Shown one piece after another: positions 55,073 to 64,000 of a stretch of 64,000 nt of DNA. The stretch lies in NCBI GenBank assembly GCA_963702935.1, contig OY969772.1:3596001-3660000 (forward strand), read 5' to 3'. Made by a program: the position numbers and the translations under genes. The notes under the pieces were generated by a model, which was not told the DNA's origin, ran no database searches, and saw only the letters and a program-made list of their open reading frames with translations. Origin of the DNA: DAOTWA01 sp963702935. GTDB lineage: Bacteria; Chloroflexota; Anaerolineae; Anaerolineales; Anaerolineaceae. Position 1 is the stretch's first letter. Each line of letters opens with the position of its first letter.

Positions 55073-55624
55073 TTAACTTCTTCGTCGCAGAAATGCCTTC
55101 CATAAACCGAAGACCATCCCCGCGATAGCGCCGGTAATGATCCCGTACAGGGCGACCGAGCGGTTGTCCAACAGAGTTTCGACGGGCGCATCCACGCGCC
55201 CGGCGAGCAGGATGACGGTGCGCGCCCGTTCTCCTTGCAACTCTCTGGCCACGACGAGGCCGCTGCGGGTATCCGTCAGGTTGGCCGCCTGAGCCACCAG
55301 CAGGCCGATATTGCTCTTGGTAAGCTGCGCCTCTTGTGAGGTGACCGCCAGCGCGCTTCCGCTGGAGACATTAAAAGCCCCGGTCTGTACCAGACCTGCG
55401 GCGCCGCTTTGCATGGAAACCTGTTGGGCCGTGATCTGGCCGGCGCCTCCATTGTTTAGCTCGACGGCTTCAGCCGTCACGCGATTTATACCGCATTGAT
55501 TCAGGTGGACGACTTCCCCCTGCACCGTCTCGACCGTGGACTGACTCACGTCCGTCGTTTCGGCCGGTTTGCTATTCGCGGCGCCAGAGTCTGGCTCTTG
55601 CGCTGATGATTCTGGTATAGCCAT
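55073..55624 (-). CDS. beta-helix-like repeat protein with C-terminal membrane anchor
   Basis: 183 residues. After a polar N-terminus (SAQEPDSGAANSKPAE) come about six imperfect ~18-residue repeats of alternating V/A/L and polar residues (VTAEAVELNNGGAG, ITAQQVSMQSGAAG, VQTGAFNVSSGSAL, VTSQEAQLTKSNIG). These look like a right-handed beta helix. One hydrophobic helix (SVALYGIITGAIAGMVFGLW) and an RRRS tail end the protein. The arrangement resembles bactofilin-type scaffolds with an anchor, but I do not recognise the family. It is located 56 bases upstream of rplY on the same strand. Confidence 0.6.
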   Translation of the reverse strand: MAIPESSAQEPDSGAANSKPAETTDVSQSTVETVQGEVVHLNQCGINRVTAEAVELNNGGAGQITAQQVSMQSGAAGLVQTGAFNVSSGSALAVTSQEAQLTKSNIGLLVAQAANLTDTRSGLVVARELQGERARTVILLAGRVDAPVETLLDNRSVALYGIITGAIAGMVFGLWKAFLRRRS

Positions 55625-55915
55625 ACACGCCTGCTTTCCGCGCCCATTAATATAGTAGAGACATTTTCAAAGCAGTTCATTTTAGTCGGCTTAGCGCCTT
55701 TCGTCAAGGACATTAAAAGTAAAAATTTCCACTTGAAGGGAGGCCAAAGGTGAACTTCGTGATGCAGAAAAGGTGTATTTCGTCACCGGCGCTATGCTGC
55801 GCAATAACCCAAATGTGTGATACAACTATTCTCATGAGCAGGAGTTTTCGGGTCGTTGGGCAGGGCGCCAGCGGATTCTGCGCGAGAAGAAACGTTGATT
55901 GGACGAGGGCAGCTT

Positions 55916-56914
55916 ATGTCGAAGCCAGTGTTAAAGGATCGATTTGGGCGTACGATTAATTATTTACGCATCTCCGTGACAGATCGCTGCAACTACCGGT
56001 GCGTCTACTGTATGCCGGCGCAGGGGGTGTCCCACAAGCAGCACGCTGACATCCTCACCTACGAGGAGATCGAAAAAGTCGTCCGGACGGCTGCGGAGCT
56101 GGGTATCAACCGGATCCGTCTCACCGGGGGGGAGCCTCTCGTGCGGCGAAATATCGTGGGCCTGGCGGCAGCCCTCTCGAAGATCCCCGGCATCGAGGAC
56201 CTGAGCGCTACTACCAATGGGTCGCTGCTGGAGAGCCTGGCAGAGCCGCTGGCGAAAGCGGGCTTGAAGCGAGTGAACGTCAGCCTGGATACCCTGGATG
56301 CGGCGAAGTTCAAACGCATCACGCGCGGCGGGTCTCTGGAGCAGGTCTTGCGGGGAATTCGCGCAGCGGAAGCTGCCGGGCTGACGCCGGTAAAGATCAA
56401 CGCCGTCGTGGTGCGGGGGGTGAACGACGACGAGCTGGTCGATCTGGCGCGCCTGACTCTGGAAAATGCCTGGCAGGTACGCTTCATCGAGCTGATGCCG
56501 GTGGGGAATTTGCAGGACTGGGGGGAGGGTTTCCCGCCCTTTGGCGAGCGCTATCTCTCCGTGCAGGAAATCCGCAAGCGATTGGCTCCCCTCGATTTGC
56601 AGCCGGTCGATTACAACAACGGCAACGGCCCGGCCAGGGTGTACCAGGCGAAAGGCGCCGCCGGTACGGTCGGGTTTATCTCTCCGCTGGGCGAGCATTT
56701 TTGTGAGACCTGTAATCGCCTGCGCCTGACGGCGGATGGCCGTTTGCGCTCCTGTCTGCTGAAGGATACCGAGATCTCGATCCGTGAGCCTCTGCTGGCG
56801 GGTGAAAGTCTCCTGCCTTATCTCCAACAAGCCGTCGATCTCAAGCCGGAAGGCCACGAGCTGTTTCAGAAGCACTACCCTACGCTGCGGAAAATGGCGC
56901 AGATCGGTGGATAG
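55916..56914 (+). CDS. moaA: GTP 3',8-cyclase, molybdenum cofactor biosynthesis
   Basis: 332 residues, radical SAM enzyme. N-terminal cluster ligands in DRCNYRCVYCMPAQG, RLTGGEPLVRRN (SAM-binding), NVSLDTLDAAKF, and the second [4Fe-4S] site CETCNRLRLTADGRLRSC. The protein ends in the functionally required Gly-Gly (AQIGG). The start at 55916 (MSKPVLKDRFGR) is the family-typical one. No other moa/moe gene is in the window. The alpha/beta hydrolase gene starts 8 bases downstream, suggesting cotranscription. Confidence 0.95.
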   Translation: MSKPVLKDRFGRTINYLRISVTDRCNYRCVYCMPAQGVSHKQHADILTYEEIEKVVRTAAELGINRIRLTGGEPLVRRNIVGLAAALSKIPGIEDLSATTNGSLLESLAEPLAKAGLKRVNVSLDTLDAAKFKRITRGGSLEQVLRGIRAAEAAGLTPVKINAVVVRGVNDDELVDLARLTLENAWQVRFIELMPVGNLQDWGEGFPPFGERYLSVQEIRKRLAPLDLQPVDYNNGNGPARVYQAKGAAGTVGFISPLGEHFCETCNRLRLTADGRLRSCLLKDTEISIREPLLAGESLLPYLQQAVDLKPEGHELFQKHYPTLRKMAQIGG

Positions 56915-56922
56915 AGGAGTGC

Positions 56923-57729
56923 ATGGCCCAGAAGACCCTCCAGGCTGAAGGCGGCTGTCTGGCTTACCTGGACCCTCATCCGGAGGGAAAAACCGTAGCG
57001 CTCCTGCTGCACGGCTTAGGCTCTACGGGGGACTCGTGGCAGCTTCAATTCCCGGCTTTGCGCATGGCCGGGTGCCGGCCGATCGCTCCGGATGTCCCCG
57101 GCTTCGGGGAGTCACGCTTCGCGAACGGCTCCTGGTCGATAGCCAAGGCCGCCGCAGGCATGGTAGCTTTGCTGGACGAGCTTGGAGTGGAGAAAGCTCA
57201 CGTCGTCGGGATTTCTATGGGCGGCGTTCTGGCCTTGCAATTGGCCCTCTCCCATACGGATCGCGTAGAAAAACTGGTGTTGGTGAGTACTTTTGCGCGC
57301 CTGCGCCCCAAGCGGCTGGTGAACTGGTACTATTTCCTCAAGCGTTTCTTCCTGACGATCACCATGGATCCGGAAGCGCAGGCTCATTACGTCGCCCAGC
57401 GGATTTTCCCCGGCGCCGATCAAGAGATCTACCGCCAGACGCTGGTCAAAGAGATCCTGCAAGCGGATCGCGGCACCTATCGCCAGGCGATGATGGCCCT
57501 GGGCCGCTTCGACGTGGAAAGCCGTCTGCGCGAAATTCACGCCCCCACCCTGGTGATTACCGGGGAGCGGGATACGACCGTGCCCCCGCAGAACCAGCGC
57601 GTCCTGGTCGAAAAGATCCCTGGGGCGCGCCAGGTCGTCTTCCCGGATGCCGGCCACGGGGTGATCGTGGACCAGCCCGATTTGTTCAACCAGGCCCTGG
57701 TTAAATTTCTAGCCACCAGAGAATTTTAA
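56923..57729 (+). CDS. alpha/beta hydrolase
   Basis: 268 residues. Oxyanion motif LLLHGLGSTGDSW, DVPGFGESRF, the nucleophile elbow VVGISMGGVLAL (Ser near 98), the acid in ITGERDTTVP and the catalytic His in DAGHGVIVDQP. This is a typical serine hydrolase of the MhpC/BioH-like group. The substrate is unknown. It is probably in an operon with moaA, which need not imply a shared pathway. Confidence 0.85.
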   Translation: MAQKTLQAEGGCLAYLDPHPEGKTVALLLHGLGSTGDSWQLQFPALRMAGCRPIAPDVPGFGESRFANGSWSIAKAAAGMVALLDELGVEKAHVVGISMGGVLALQLALSHTDRVEKLVLVSTFARLRPKRLVNWYYFLKRFFLTITMDPEAQAHYVAQRIFPGADQEIYRQTLVKEILQADRGTYRQAMMALGRFDVESRLREIHAPTLVITGERDTTVPPQNQRVLVEKIPGARQVVFPDAGHGVIVDQPDLFNQALVKFLATREF

Positions 57730-57854
57730 AAAAGGCGTAGCTAAACGCGGATTTTCGCTTTTCTGCCTTTCCCCCTTTCCGCGATTTCAGTGCCCGTCCG
57801 CGTCCCCTTTTTCGAAACTGTCAGCAGAGTTTTTTGCGTCTCTCTGAGTGAGGA

Positions 57855-59893
57855 TTAGCCTTTTAGCTGGCTGGCCAGCTCCTCGCGAGTGGTCACCGGC
57901 AGATCGCACACGAAGCCCTGGCAGACGTAGACCGTGGTTTTCCCGTCGACCAGCGGACGCCCCGCCAGGAGCGGCGCGTCCTGGGGAGAGGGGGGAGCCT
58001 CCGACCTGGCCAGCAGGCTGCGCGGACGATAATCTTCCCACACGATACTTTCAAGCTCACCTACCTTTGGGTCTCCCGGCCTGGCCAGGATGGCGATTTG
58101 CCGGACGGGACCGATGGCGAAATCGATGGCGCTCAACCAGCAGGCAAAGGCAGTGGGGTAGCGGGCAGCCGTTTCCTGCAAGGTGCCCAGCACGTCTTCG
58201 GCCAGGCTGCGCCAATCTCCCCGCCCGGTGTAGGCCGAAAGCTGCAAGAGGGCTGTGGCGGCCAGCGCATTTCCGCTAGGCGTGGCGTTGTCCTGCAATT
58301 CTTTCGGGCGCACCAGAGGGGTGTCGCCGTCCGCGCGCGTGTCGAAGAAGCCTCCGTGGGGATCTTTGAAATGCGCCAGCATCTCGTCGGCAAGCTGCAC
58401 GGCGCTCACAAACCAGCCTGGATTTGGGTCGGACTGGTAGAGATCCAGCAAGGCCACGATCAACCCGGCGATATCCTCGAGGAAGCCGGCTTGCCTGGCC
58501 TCCCCGTCCCTCCAGGAACGCAGCAGCCCTTCCCCCGGGTGCAGAGCAGACAACAGGAATTCGGCGTTGCGAACGGCGACGTTCAGGTAGTCCTGGCGCT
58601 CCAGGAAACGCGCGGCTTGCGCGAAGGCTTGCAGCGCCAGCGCGTTCCAGGCGACCAGCACCTTATCGTCCGTCGCCGGCCGCACGCGTTGCGTGCGCGC
58701 CTCCCGCAGCCGCCGGAGCATCTTCTCCAGGCGATCCGCGACTTCCTCCGGGCTTCCCCCGAATTTCTGCGCCAGAAGGTCGTCCTCCAGCTCGCGCTGC
58801 AAGACGAGCTTGCCTTCGAAGTTCCCGCTCGGCGTCAGGCCGAAGGCCGCCGAAAAAAGCTCGTAATCCTGGGGATCCTCCAATACCGCCTCGATCTCGC
58901 CGGGCGCCCACAGGTAATATTTGCCTTCCTCGCCTTCCGAATCTGCGTCCAGGCTGGAGTAGAAGCCGCCTTGCGCGGCGCGCAGCTCGCGCTCGATAAA
59001 ATCCAGGGTCTCTTCACAAACGCGGCGATATGCGCGCCGCCCCGTCAGCTTGTAGGCGTGCAGATAAGCCAGGGCGAGCTGGGCGTTGTCGTAGAGCATC
59101 TTTTCGAAGTGGGGAACCAGCCAACCCTCGTCGGTGGAATAGCGATGGAAACCGCCCCCGACCAGATCGTACATGCCGCCCCGGCTCATGGCATCCAGGG
59201 CGTGGCAGGCGGTTTTCAGCGCGCTCTCGTCCCCGCGCGTGGCCTGCCGCAGCAGGAACTCGATCGCCATGGGCTGGGGAAACTTTGGGGCATCGCCCCA
59301 ACCGCCGTGCTCCTCGTCGTAGGCTTTGAGCAGGGTACGGGTCGCGCCGGCCAGCGCTTCTGCGTCGAGCGGGAAGGCCTGCACGTTCCATTGAGCGGCT
59401 CCTTGTAAATGCTCGCCGAGCTTGCCGCCCACTTCCAGGATTTCTTGGCGCTGTTCCACCCAGGCGCGCGCCAGACTGAGCAGCACTTCCTGAAAGGCGG
59501 GCATTTGAGAACGGCGCACGGGCGGGAAATAGGTGCCCCCGAAAAATGGAGCTCCTTCGGGGGTCAGAAAGACGCTCAAGGGCCAGCCGCCCTGCCCGGT
59601 CATACGGACTACCGCGTTCATATAAATGCCGTCCAGGTCAGGGCGTTCTTCGCGATCCACCTTGATGTTGACGAAGTGCTCGTTCATGAAGGCGGCGGTG
59701 GATTCGTCTTCGAAAACTCGTGCGCCATGACGTGGCACCAATGGCAGGCGGCATAGCCGATGCTCAGGAAGATAGGCTTATCCTCGCGGCGGGCCTTTTC
59801 GAGGGCTTCCTGCCCCCAGGGATACCAATCTACCGGGTTTTCGGCGTGCTGTAACAGATAAGGAGACGTCGCACCGATTAAGTGATTAGACAA
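57855..59893 (-). CDS. YyaL-type DUF255 thioredoxin-domain protein (one frame break)
   Basis: About 680 residues. The N-terminal thioredoxin-like domain carries SPYLLQHAENPVDWYPW, the redox motif GYAACHWCHVM, NIKVDREERPDLDGIY and GQGGWPLSVFLTP. The frame breaks near 59722 just after CHVMAHE, and adding one base restores ESFEDESTAAFMNEHF, which is strongly conserved. The rest is an alpha/alpha toroid glycosidase-like domain (GWGDAPKFPQP, GGGFHRYSTDEGWLVPHFEKML). The function of the family is not settled. It is 9 bases upstream of, and co-oriented with, nothing essential; the next minus gene upstream is the SIS protein. Confidence 0.88.
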
Positions 59894-59902
59894 GCTTCCA
59901 TC

Positions 59903-60943
59903 CTAACGGGTTTCGGTTACTTTGGTTAACCCTTCTGGCCGGTCGGGATCCAGACCCTTGGCGCGGGTCAGCTCCAGGCTGAACACCTGCCCGGGCAGCA
60001 CCGCGATCAGCGGGGTCAGCCATTCCGGCAGGTTGTGCGGGATCGGCAAGGCCAGGTGGGCCTGGCTCAACAATTCGTCATCGTCTGAGATGATCAGACG
60101 CTCCGCGCCCAATTTGTTCAAGGCCGCGGCCATGTCGGCCAGGTCTTCGTTCACCGCTCCGCTGGGAGCTACCAGGATTACCGGAAAGCCCCGGCTGATC
60201 GTGGCGATGGGGCCGTGGCGGAAATCGGCAGAGGAGTAGGGCTCGGCGACGATGCGGTTGAGCTCCTTGATCTTCAGGGAAATTTCGAAAGCGGTGGAGT
60301 AATTAAAGCCCCGCCCAATCACCGCGCAGCGGTCCATGTAGCGGTAGCGCTCCACGTGCTCGCGCGCGCCGGCCAGCCCGTCCAGCGTCTGCTGCACCAG
60401 GATGGGAATCTCCTTCAATTGGGCGAGGTGATTGCGATCTTCCTCTAACAGGACGGAAAAGAGCGCCAGGGCTGCCAGAGAAGTGGTGTAGGTTTTGGTC
60501 GCGGCGATGGCGCGCTCCGTCCCGGCGTGCAGCGGGAGGACGTGGTCGGCGGCCTTCGCCAGGGGTGAATCCGGGTCGTTGGTCAGGGCCAGGGTTGGGC
60601 GCCCCTGTTGCCTGCCTTCTGCCAGCACCGATACGATATCCGGCGACTGCCCGGATTGGGAAATGCCGATCACCAGCGCGCCGTCCAGGCGGGGCGGTTT
60701 CTGATACATGGTAAACAGCGAAGGCGTCGCCAGGGCCACCTGAAGGTGGTTGTGCGCGCCCAGGAGGTACTGCGCGTAACGGGCCGCGTTATCCGAGGTG
60801 CCTCGAGCCGCGATCAGGACGTAATGGAAACGATCGCGCAAGTCGGCAGCCATATGGCCGACGTTTTCGGTTTCCAGATCCAGCAATCCCTGCAGGATGC
60901 GGGGCTGCTCGAAGATTTCCTGTTCCAAAATAGAAGTGGGCAT
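59903..60943 (-). CDS. SIS-domain aminosugar isomerase/deaminase (GlmS C-terminal-like, AgaS/NagB-II type)
   Basis: About 346 residues from the ATG at 60943 (MPTSILEQEIFEQP), which has GGAG 6 bases upstream. Upstream in-frame ATGs lack a site. Two SIS domains: AARGTSDNAARYAQYLL, GISQSGQSPDIVSVL and ATKTYTTSLAALALF, then IGRGFNYSTAFEISLKIKEL with the catalytic-loop YSSADFRHGPIATI. The glutaminase domain of GlmS is absent, so it uses ammonia or works as a deaminase/isomerase for glucosamine-6-phosphate. It could serve catabolism with the GH4 system elsewhere in the window, but it is 30 kb away. Confidence 0.85.
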   Translation of the reverse strand: MPTSILEQEIFEQPRILQGLLDLETENVGHMAADLRDRFHYVLIAARGTSDNAARYAQYLLGAHNHLQVALATPSLFTMYQKPPRLDGALVIGISQSGQSPDIVSVLAEGRQQGRPTLALTNDPDSPLAKAADHVLPLHAGTERAIAATKTYTTSLAALALFSVLLEEDRNHLAQLKEIPILVQQTLDGLAGAREHVERYRYMDRCAVIGRGFNYSTAFEISLKIKELNRIVAEPYSSADFRHGPIATISRGFPVILVAPSGAVNEDLADMAAALNKLGAERLIISDDDELLSQAHLALPIPHNLPEWLTPLIAVLPGQVFSLELTRAKGLDPDRPEGLTKVTETR

Positions 60944-61211
60944 AGCGGACTCCATAGTCTTTGGGATGATTGGACGGCACTTCCGGTGGATCACCCGGCG
61001 GCGGGTGCAATCGAAGGATTGGGCTGTTTGGCCCCTCCAGCGGATATGATTATAAACCCTTCCTGGGAGAATCATTTCTGGCGTCATTTTCAGCCCCGGA
61101 GAATTTCGCCGGGCTTTGTGAAGCGCCGCACTTTCTTAATGCATCGATTTTAACGCGGGTGTATACTTTCTCATAACTTTCTCATCATCTATTTTAGAAG
61201 GGGCCGTCATC

Positions 61212-62339
61212 ATGTTGACCATCGAACAAATCGATACACGCTCGAAAAAGCAAGTCGACCGGTTCGTCCGCATCCCATTCGATTTATACGCCAATTGCTC
61301 GCAATGGGTGCCGCCATTCATTTCGGATATTCGCACGATGTTGAATCGAGACAAGCATCCTTTTTACGAACATTCAGACGCCGACTTCTTTATTGCGACG
61401 CGAGATGGGAAGGACGTAGGGCGTGTCGCCGCCCTGGAAAACCGCCCTTTCAACCAGTGCCACCAGACAAAAGATGCCGAGTTCTACCTGTTCGACTGTG
61501 AGGAAGACCAGGAGGCCGCCAATGCCCTTTTCAAAGCGGTCTTCGACTGGGCGCGCGGGCGGGGCCTGGATCACGTGGTGGGGCCCAAGGGATTCAGCAG
61601 CTTCAACGGCTATGGTATCCAGATCGAGGGTTTCGAGTACCGCCAGATGATGACCATGATGAACTATAACTTTCCCTACTATCGCACGCTGGTAGAGAAC
61701 GTGGGGTTTACTAAGGAAGTGGATTTCGTCTCTTGTTACATCAATCGCACAAAATTCCAGCTTCCCGAAAAGGTGGGCCGGGCCGCGCAGATCGTGAAGA
61801 AGCGCGGCACTTTTGAGGTGCTGCGCTTCAAGAACAAGAAAGAGCTGTTGACCTGGGCGCAGCGCATCGGCGAGTCGTATAACCGGGCCTTCGTGAACAA
61901 TTGGGAATACTACCCGTTGACCAAGCGCGAAGTCGATTTTGTGGTGGATAACGTTTTGTCCATCGCAGATCCTAAATTGATCAAGATCATTACCCATCAG
62001 GGGGAGGTGGTCGGTTTCCTGCTCGCTTTCCCGGACGTTTCCAGCGCGCTTCAAAAGAATGGAGGCAAACTGGGACCGGTGCAGATCCTCAGGCTGTTAA
62101 GGGAGTTGCGCAAGACGAAATGGGTCTCGTTGAATGGCGCCGGGATCCTGCCGCAATACCACGGCCTGGGCGGGAATGCCTTACTCTATTACGAGATGGC
62201 CCAGACGATGGAGGAATTTCATTTCGAAGAGGCCGAGCTGACCCAGGTGGCCGAGACGGCCGTGCAGATGCGCAAGGATTTGGAGAACGTGGGCGGGCGA
62301 GCCTATAAGAACCACCGCGTCTACCAGATCCATCTCTAA
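61212..62339 (+). CDS. GNAT-superfamily protein of YghO type
   Basis: 375 residues. IPFDLYANCSQWVPPF, VGRVAALENRPFN, HVVGPKGFSSFNGYGI, a large mid-region, and a second GNAT-like half with VVGFLLAFPDV and GILPQYHGLGGNALLYYEMA (acetyl-CoA pyrophosphate loop variant). This fits the long YghO-like GNAT proteins, whose substrate is unknown. Thirty-five bases separate it from the ABM protein. It is a candidate first gene of a three-gene operon with the ABM monooxygenase and alcohol dehydrogenase. Confidence 0.75.
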   Translation: MLTIEQIDTRSKKQVDRFVRIPFDLYANCSQWVPPFISDIRTMLNRDKHPFYEHSDADFFIATRDGKDVGRVAALENRPFNQCHQTKDAEFYLFDCEEDQEAANALFKAVFDWARGRGLDHVVGPKGFSSFNGYGIQIEGFEYRQMMTMMNYNFPYYRTLVENVGFTKEVDFVSCYINRTKFQLPEKVGRAAQIVKKRGTFEVLRFKNKKELLTWAQRIGESYNRAFVNNWEYYPLTKREVDFVVDNVLSIADPKLIKIITHQGEVVGFLLAFPDVSSALQKNGGKLGPVQILRLLRELRKTKWVSLNGAGILPQYHGLGGNALLYYEMAQTMEEFHFEEAELTQVAETAVQMRKDLENVGGRAYKNHRVYQIHL

Positions 62340-62374
62340 GCAGGGGAATCCGGTTTAGAAAAGGAGAGACTCGT

Positions 62375-62683
62375 ATGCATATCGTTCACGTTCGCGTCCA
62401 CGTGAAGCCCGAAGGGGTAGAGGCCTTTAAACAGGCCACCCTGGAAAATGCCCGCGCCAGCGTCCAGGAGCCCGGAATTGCCCGTTTTGACGTCGTACAG
62501 CAGGCGGACGACGCCACACGCTTCGTGCTGGTCGAGGTCTACTACACTCCCGACGATCAGTTGCGCCATCGCGAGACTTCCCACTATTTGACCTGGCGCG
62601 AGCGGGTAGCGGATATGATGGCCGAGCCGCGCGCGGCTACTGTCTTTACCAACCTCTTCCCCGACGAGCACGGATGGGGGTAG
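62375..62683 (+). CDS. antibiotic biosynthesis monooxygenase (ABM/LsrG-like) domain protein
   Basis: 102 residues: MHIVHVRVHVKPEGVEAF, NARASVQEPGIARFDVVQ, RFVLVEVYYTPDDQLRHRET and SHYLTWRERVADMM. This is a single ferredoxin-like ABM fold, which dimerises, of the LsrG/YcnE type. Such proteins oxidise or isomerise small aromatic or keto compounds. It lies 3 bases before the iron alcohol dehydrogenase, so the two are translationally linked. Confidence 0.85.
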   Translation: MHIVHVRVHVKPEGVEAFKQATLENARASVQEPGIARFDVVQQADDATRFVLVEVYYTPDDQLRHRETSHYLTWRERVADMMAEPRAATVFTNLFPDEHGWG

Positions 62684-62686
62684 TCC

Positions 62687-63841
62687 ATGCGTTTTGAATT
62701 TGCTACCGCGAATAGGATCTTGTTCGGGCCGGGCGTCTTGAGCCAGGTAGGCGAGATCGCTGAAGGTTTTGGGAAGAAGGCCCTGGTCGTGAGCGGGCGC
62801 TCGACCCCCGCCAGAGACCTCCTCCTGGAGAAGCTGGCGGAGAAGCACGTGGCGGCCAGCGTCTATCCTGTCCAGGGTGAGCCCAGCCTGGAAACGGCTG
62901 AGGGCGGGATCGGCCTGGCCCGGGAAACAGGCTGCGACCTGGTCATCGGTTTCGGTGGTGGCAGCGCTGTGGATACGGCCAAAGCCATCACTGCTATGCT
63001 GGCCAACCCCGGCGATTTGCTGGATTACCTGGAAGTCATCGGGCGCGGGAAAGTCCTCGCGAACGCGCCTCTTCCTTGCATGGCCATTCCCACCACAGCC
63101 GGGACAGGCAGCGAAGTGACGCGCAACGCCGTGCTGGCTTCCCCGGAAAAGCGCGTGAAGGTCAGCTTGCGCAGCCCGCTCATGCTGCCAAAAGTAGCCC
63201 TGGTGGACCCCGAGCTGACCTATTCCATGCCGCCCAAGGTGACGGCCAGCACGGGCATGGACGCCCTGACCCAGGTCATCGAGCCGTTTCTTTCCACGCG
63301 GGCCAACCCGCTGGTGGACGCGCTGTGCCGGGATGGAATCCGGCGGGCCGCCCGCTCCTTGCTGCGCGCGACCCGCGACGGCGAGGACAAAGCGGCGCGT
63401 GAAGAAATGTCCCTGGCGAGCCTCTACGGGGGGCTGGCCCTGGCCAACGCCGGCCTGGGCGCGGTGCACGGCTTTGCCGGCCCCATCGGCGGGATGTTCC
63501 CCGCCCCTCACGGGGCAGTTTGCGCGCGGCTGCTGCCGCCTGTCATGGAAATGAACGCCCTGGCCGTGCGCGCGCGGGACCCGCAGGGTTCGATTTCCCA
63601 GCGCATGCAGGAAGTAGCCGCACTGCTCACCGGCAATGAAAACGCCGAGATCCGCGAGGGGGTTGCCTGGCTCGAAGACCTGTGCAACGCCCTTGAGATC
63701 CCGGCTCTCTCGGCGTACGGCCTGACCCGCCAGGACGTTCCTACCCTGGTGGAGAAGGCCGCCGCTTCCAGCAGCATGAAAGCCAACCCAGTCAAGCTGA
63801 CTCCCGACGAGCTGGCCCAAATCCTGGAAAAAGCCTTATGA
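62687..63841 (+). CDS. iron-containing (group III) alcohol dehydrogenase
   Basis: 384 residues. The NAD-binding GGGSAVDTAKAI, PTTAGTGSEVTRNAVL, PKVALVDPELTYSMPP and the metal ligand region MDALTQVIEPFLS, HGFAGPIGGMFPAPHG are present, with His and Asp ligands in the expected positions. Substrate could be a lactaldehyde, butanol or maleylacetate-type compound. It is transcribed with the ABM protein and probably the GNAT gene. The ABM-plus-dehydrogenase pairing suggests a small catabolic step. Confidence 0.9.
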   Translation: MRFEFATANRILFGPGVLSQVGEIAEGFGKKALVVSGRSTPARDLLLEKLAEKHVAASVYPVQGEPSLETAEGGIGLARETGCDLVIGFGGGSAVDTAKAITAMLANPGDLLDYLEVIGRGKVLANAPLPCMAIPTTAGTGSEVTRNAVLASPEKRVKVSLRSPLMLPKVALVDPELTYSMPPKVTASTGMDALTQVIEPFLSTRANPLVDALCRDGIRRAARSLLRATRDGEDKAAREEMSLASLYGGLALANAGLGAVHGFAGPIGGMFPAPHGAVCARLLPPVMEMNALAVRARDPQGSISQRMQEVAALLTGNENAEIREGVAWLEDLCNALEIPALSAYGLTRQDVPTLVEKAAASSSMKANPVKLTPDELAQILEKAL

Positions 63842-63851
63842 GCGCTTGGCT

Positions 63852-64000
63852 TTAGCCCGGAGCGACGAAGAAGCTGACCGAGATAGTCTTCGGCCCGGCG
63901 TGCACGACGATGGCCGGTGGAAGTTGGTAAACCGGAATCTCGCTGATTCCGAGTACCTGGCTCAGCTCGGCGGAGAAGGCCCTGGCCTCTTCCTCGGCGT
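63852..64000 (-). CDS. DegV-family fatty-acid-binding protein (C-terminal part only)
   Basis: The minus strand from base 64000 reads AEEEARAFSAELSQVLGI, then VYQLPPAIVVHAGPKTISV and SFFVAPG followed by TAA at 63852. The closing HxGPxxxxVxFF pattern is the C-terminus of DegV/FakB proteins, which bind fatty acids for FakA kinase. The rest of the gene lies beyond the right edge. It converges on the alcohol dehydrogenase with an 10-base gap. Confidence 0.75.
   Translation of the reverse strand, partial: AEEEARAFSAELSQVLGISEIPVYQLPPAIVVHAGPKTISVSFFVAPG

Noticed and set aside
55625..55915. molybdenum-cofactor riboswitch upstream of moaA
   Set aside because: I looked for the conserved Moco motif pattern and did not see it; no supporting stem set.
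55750..55959. 69-codon plus-strand frame just before moaA
   Set aside because: It overlaps the moaA start in another frame, is Cys/Ser-rich without pattern, and has no known domain.
62336..63820. 494-codon minus-strand frame over the alcohol dehydrogenase
   Set aside because: Antisense shadow of two well-supported plus-strand genes; no domain or ribosome-binding site seen.
1..64000. tRNA, rRNA or CRISPR arrays
   Set aside because: No T-loop-like cloverleaf, no rRNA tract and no evenly spaced repeats with spacers were seen. The only short tandem repeat is the 9-base one at 48952-48978.

Overview
This is about 64 kb of a bacterial chromosome, GC-rich (roughly 58-60% by eye) and densely coded. 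The gene styles (a stand-alone GyrA-type beta-propeller protein, a GH4 glycosidase next to a BadF-type kinase remnant, ADP-forming acyl-CoA synthetase, small PH/SHOCT membrane proteins, heterodimeric ABC exporters, no LPS genes) suggest a Chloroflexota, Anaerolineae-like heterotroph. That assignment is inference from protein families; there is no rRNA marker. I found no rRNA, tRNA or CRISPR array.

Layout. 1-9 kb (minus strand): a polyunsaturated-fatty-acid-synthase-like megasynthase, PfaA (KS-AT-three ACPs-KR-DH), followed by the 5' part of a PfaB-like gene that runs off the left edge. 9-13.2 kb: a small membrane protein, an MFS transporter and RecD2 helicase on the same strand. 13.4-15.3 kb: TypA/BipA GTPase. 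15.4-19.1 kb: a heterodimeric ABC exporter pair, divergent from a TetR gene at 22.1 kb. Two insertion sequences (19.2-22.0 kb) sit exactly between the two -35 boxes of this divergent promoter. 22.7-24.5 kb: two SDR oxidoreductases behind TetR. 24.5-32.4 kb: ACT, PH/SHOCT, a 49-residue protein, methyltransferase, metallophosphoesterase, a truncated sugar kinase, GH4, GyrA-CTD-like protein and ADP-forming acyl-CoA synthetase. 32.6-41 kb: a GT-C-like membrane protein, a putative sulfur or redox-stress operon (fmdB-csoR/cstR-osmC), phosphoglycerate mutase, sulfurtransferase, DUF4432, TrmH-type methylase and a HypE-like protein. 41-48.8 kb: a second heterodimeric ABC exporter, fatty-acid hydroxylase, polyprenyl synthase, TatD and phosphohexomutase. 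49-64 kb: cysteine desulfurase plus MnmA, cold-shock protein, TrmI, a TPR/Zn-ribbon/NUDIX protein, bL25, a beta-helix-like membrane protein, MoaA, hydrolase, DUF255, SIS, GNAT, ABM monooxygenase, iron alcohol dehydrogenase and the end of a DegV gene.

Many reading frames are interrupted. The breaks are densest at 11-19 kb (recD2, typA and the first ABC pair). In typA about 13 breaks are each repaired by deleting one base, and most breaks elsewhere (tetR, cysteine desulfurase, phosphohexomutase, trmI) behave the same way. This looks like insertion-type sequencing or assembly error rather than gene decay, so broken genes are annotated here as whole loci.

Themes. Lipid chemistry recurs (PfaA/PfaB, fatty-acid hydroxylase, polyprenyl synthase, SDRs). 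So does sulfur and thiol chemistry (a CsoR-family repressor with the copper-ligand His replaced, OsmC, sulfurtransferase, cysteine desulfurase-MnmA). The most distinctive items are the Pfa-type synthase with a catalytically dead PfaB KS, the IS pair lodged in a divergent promoter, the CsoR-family operon with a matching operator-like palindrome on its -10 box, and a repeat-built leader peptide coupled to the cysteine desulfurase.
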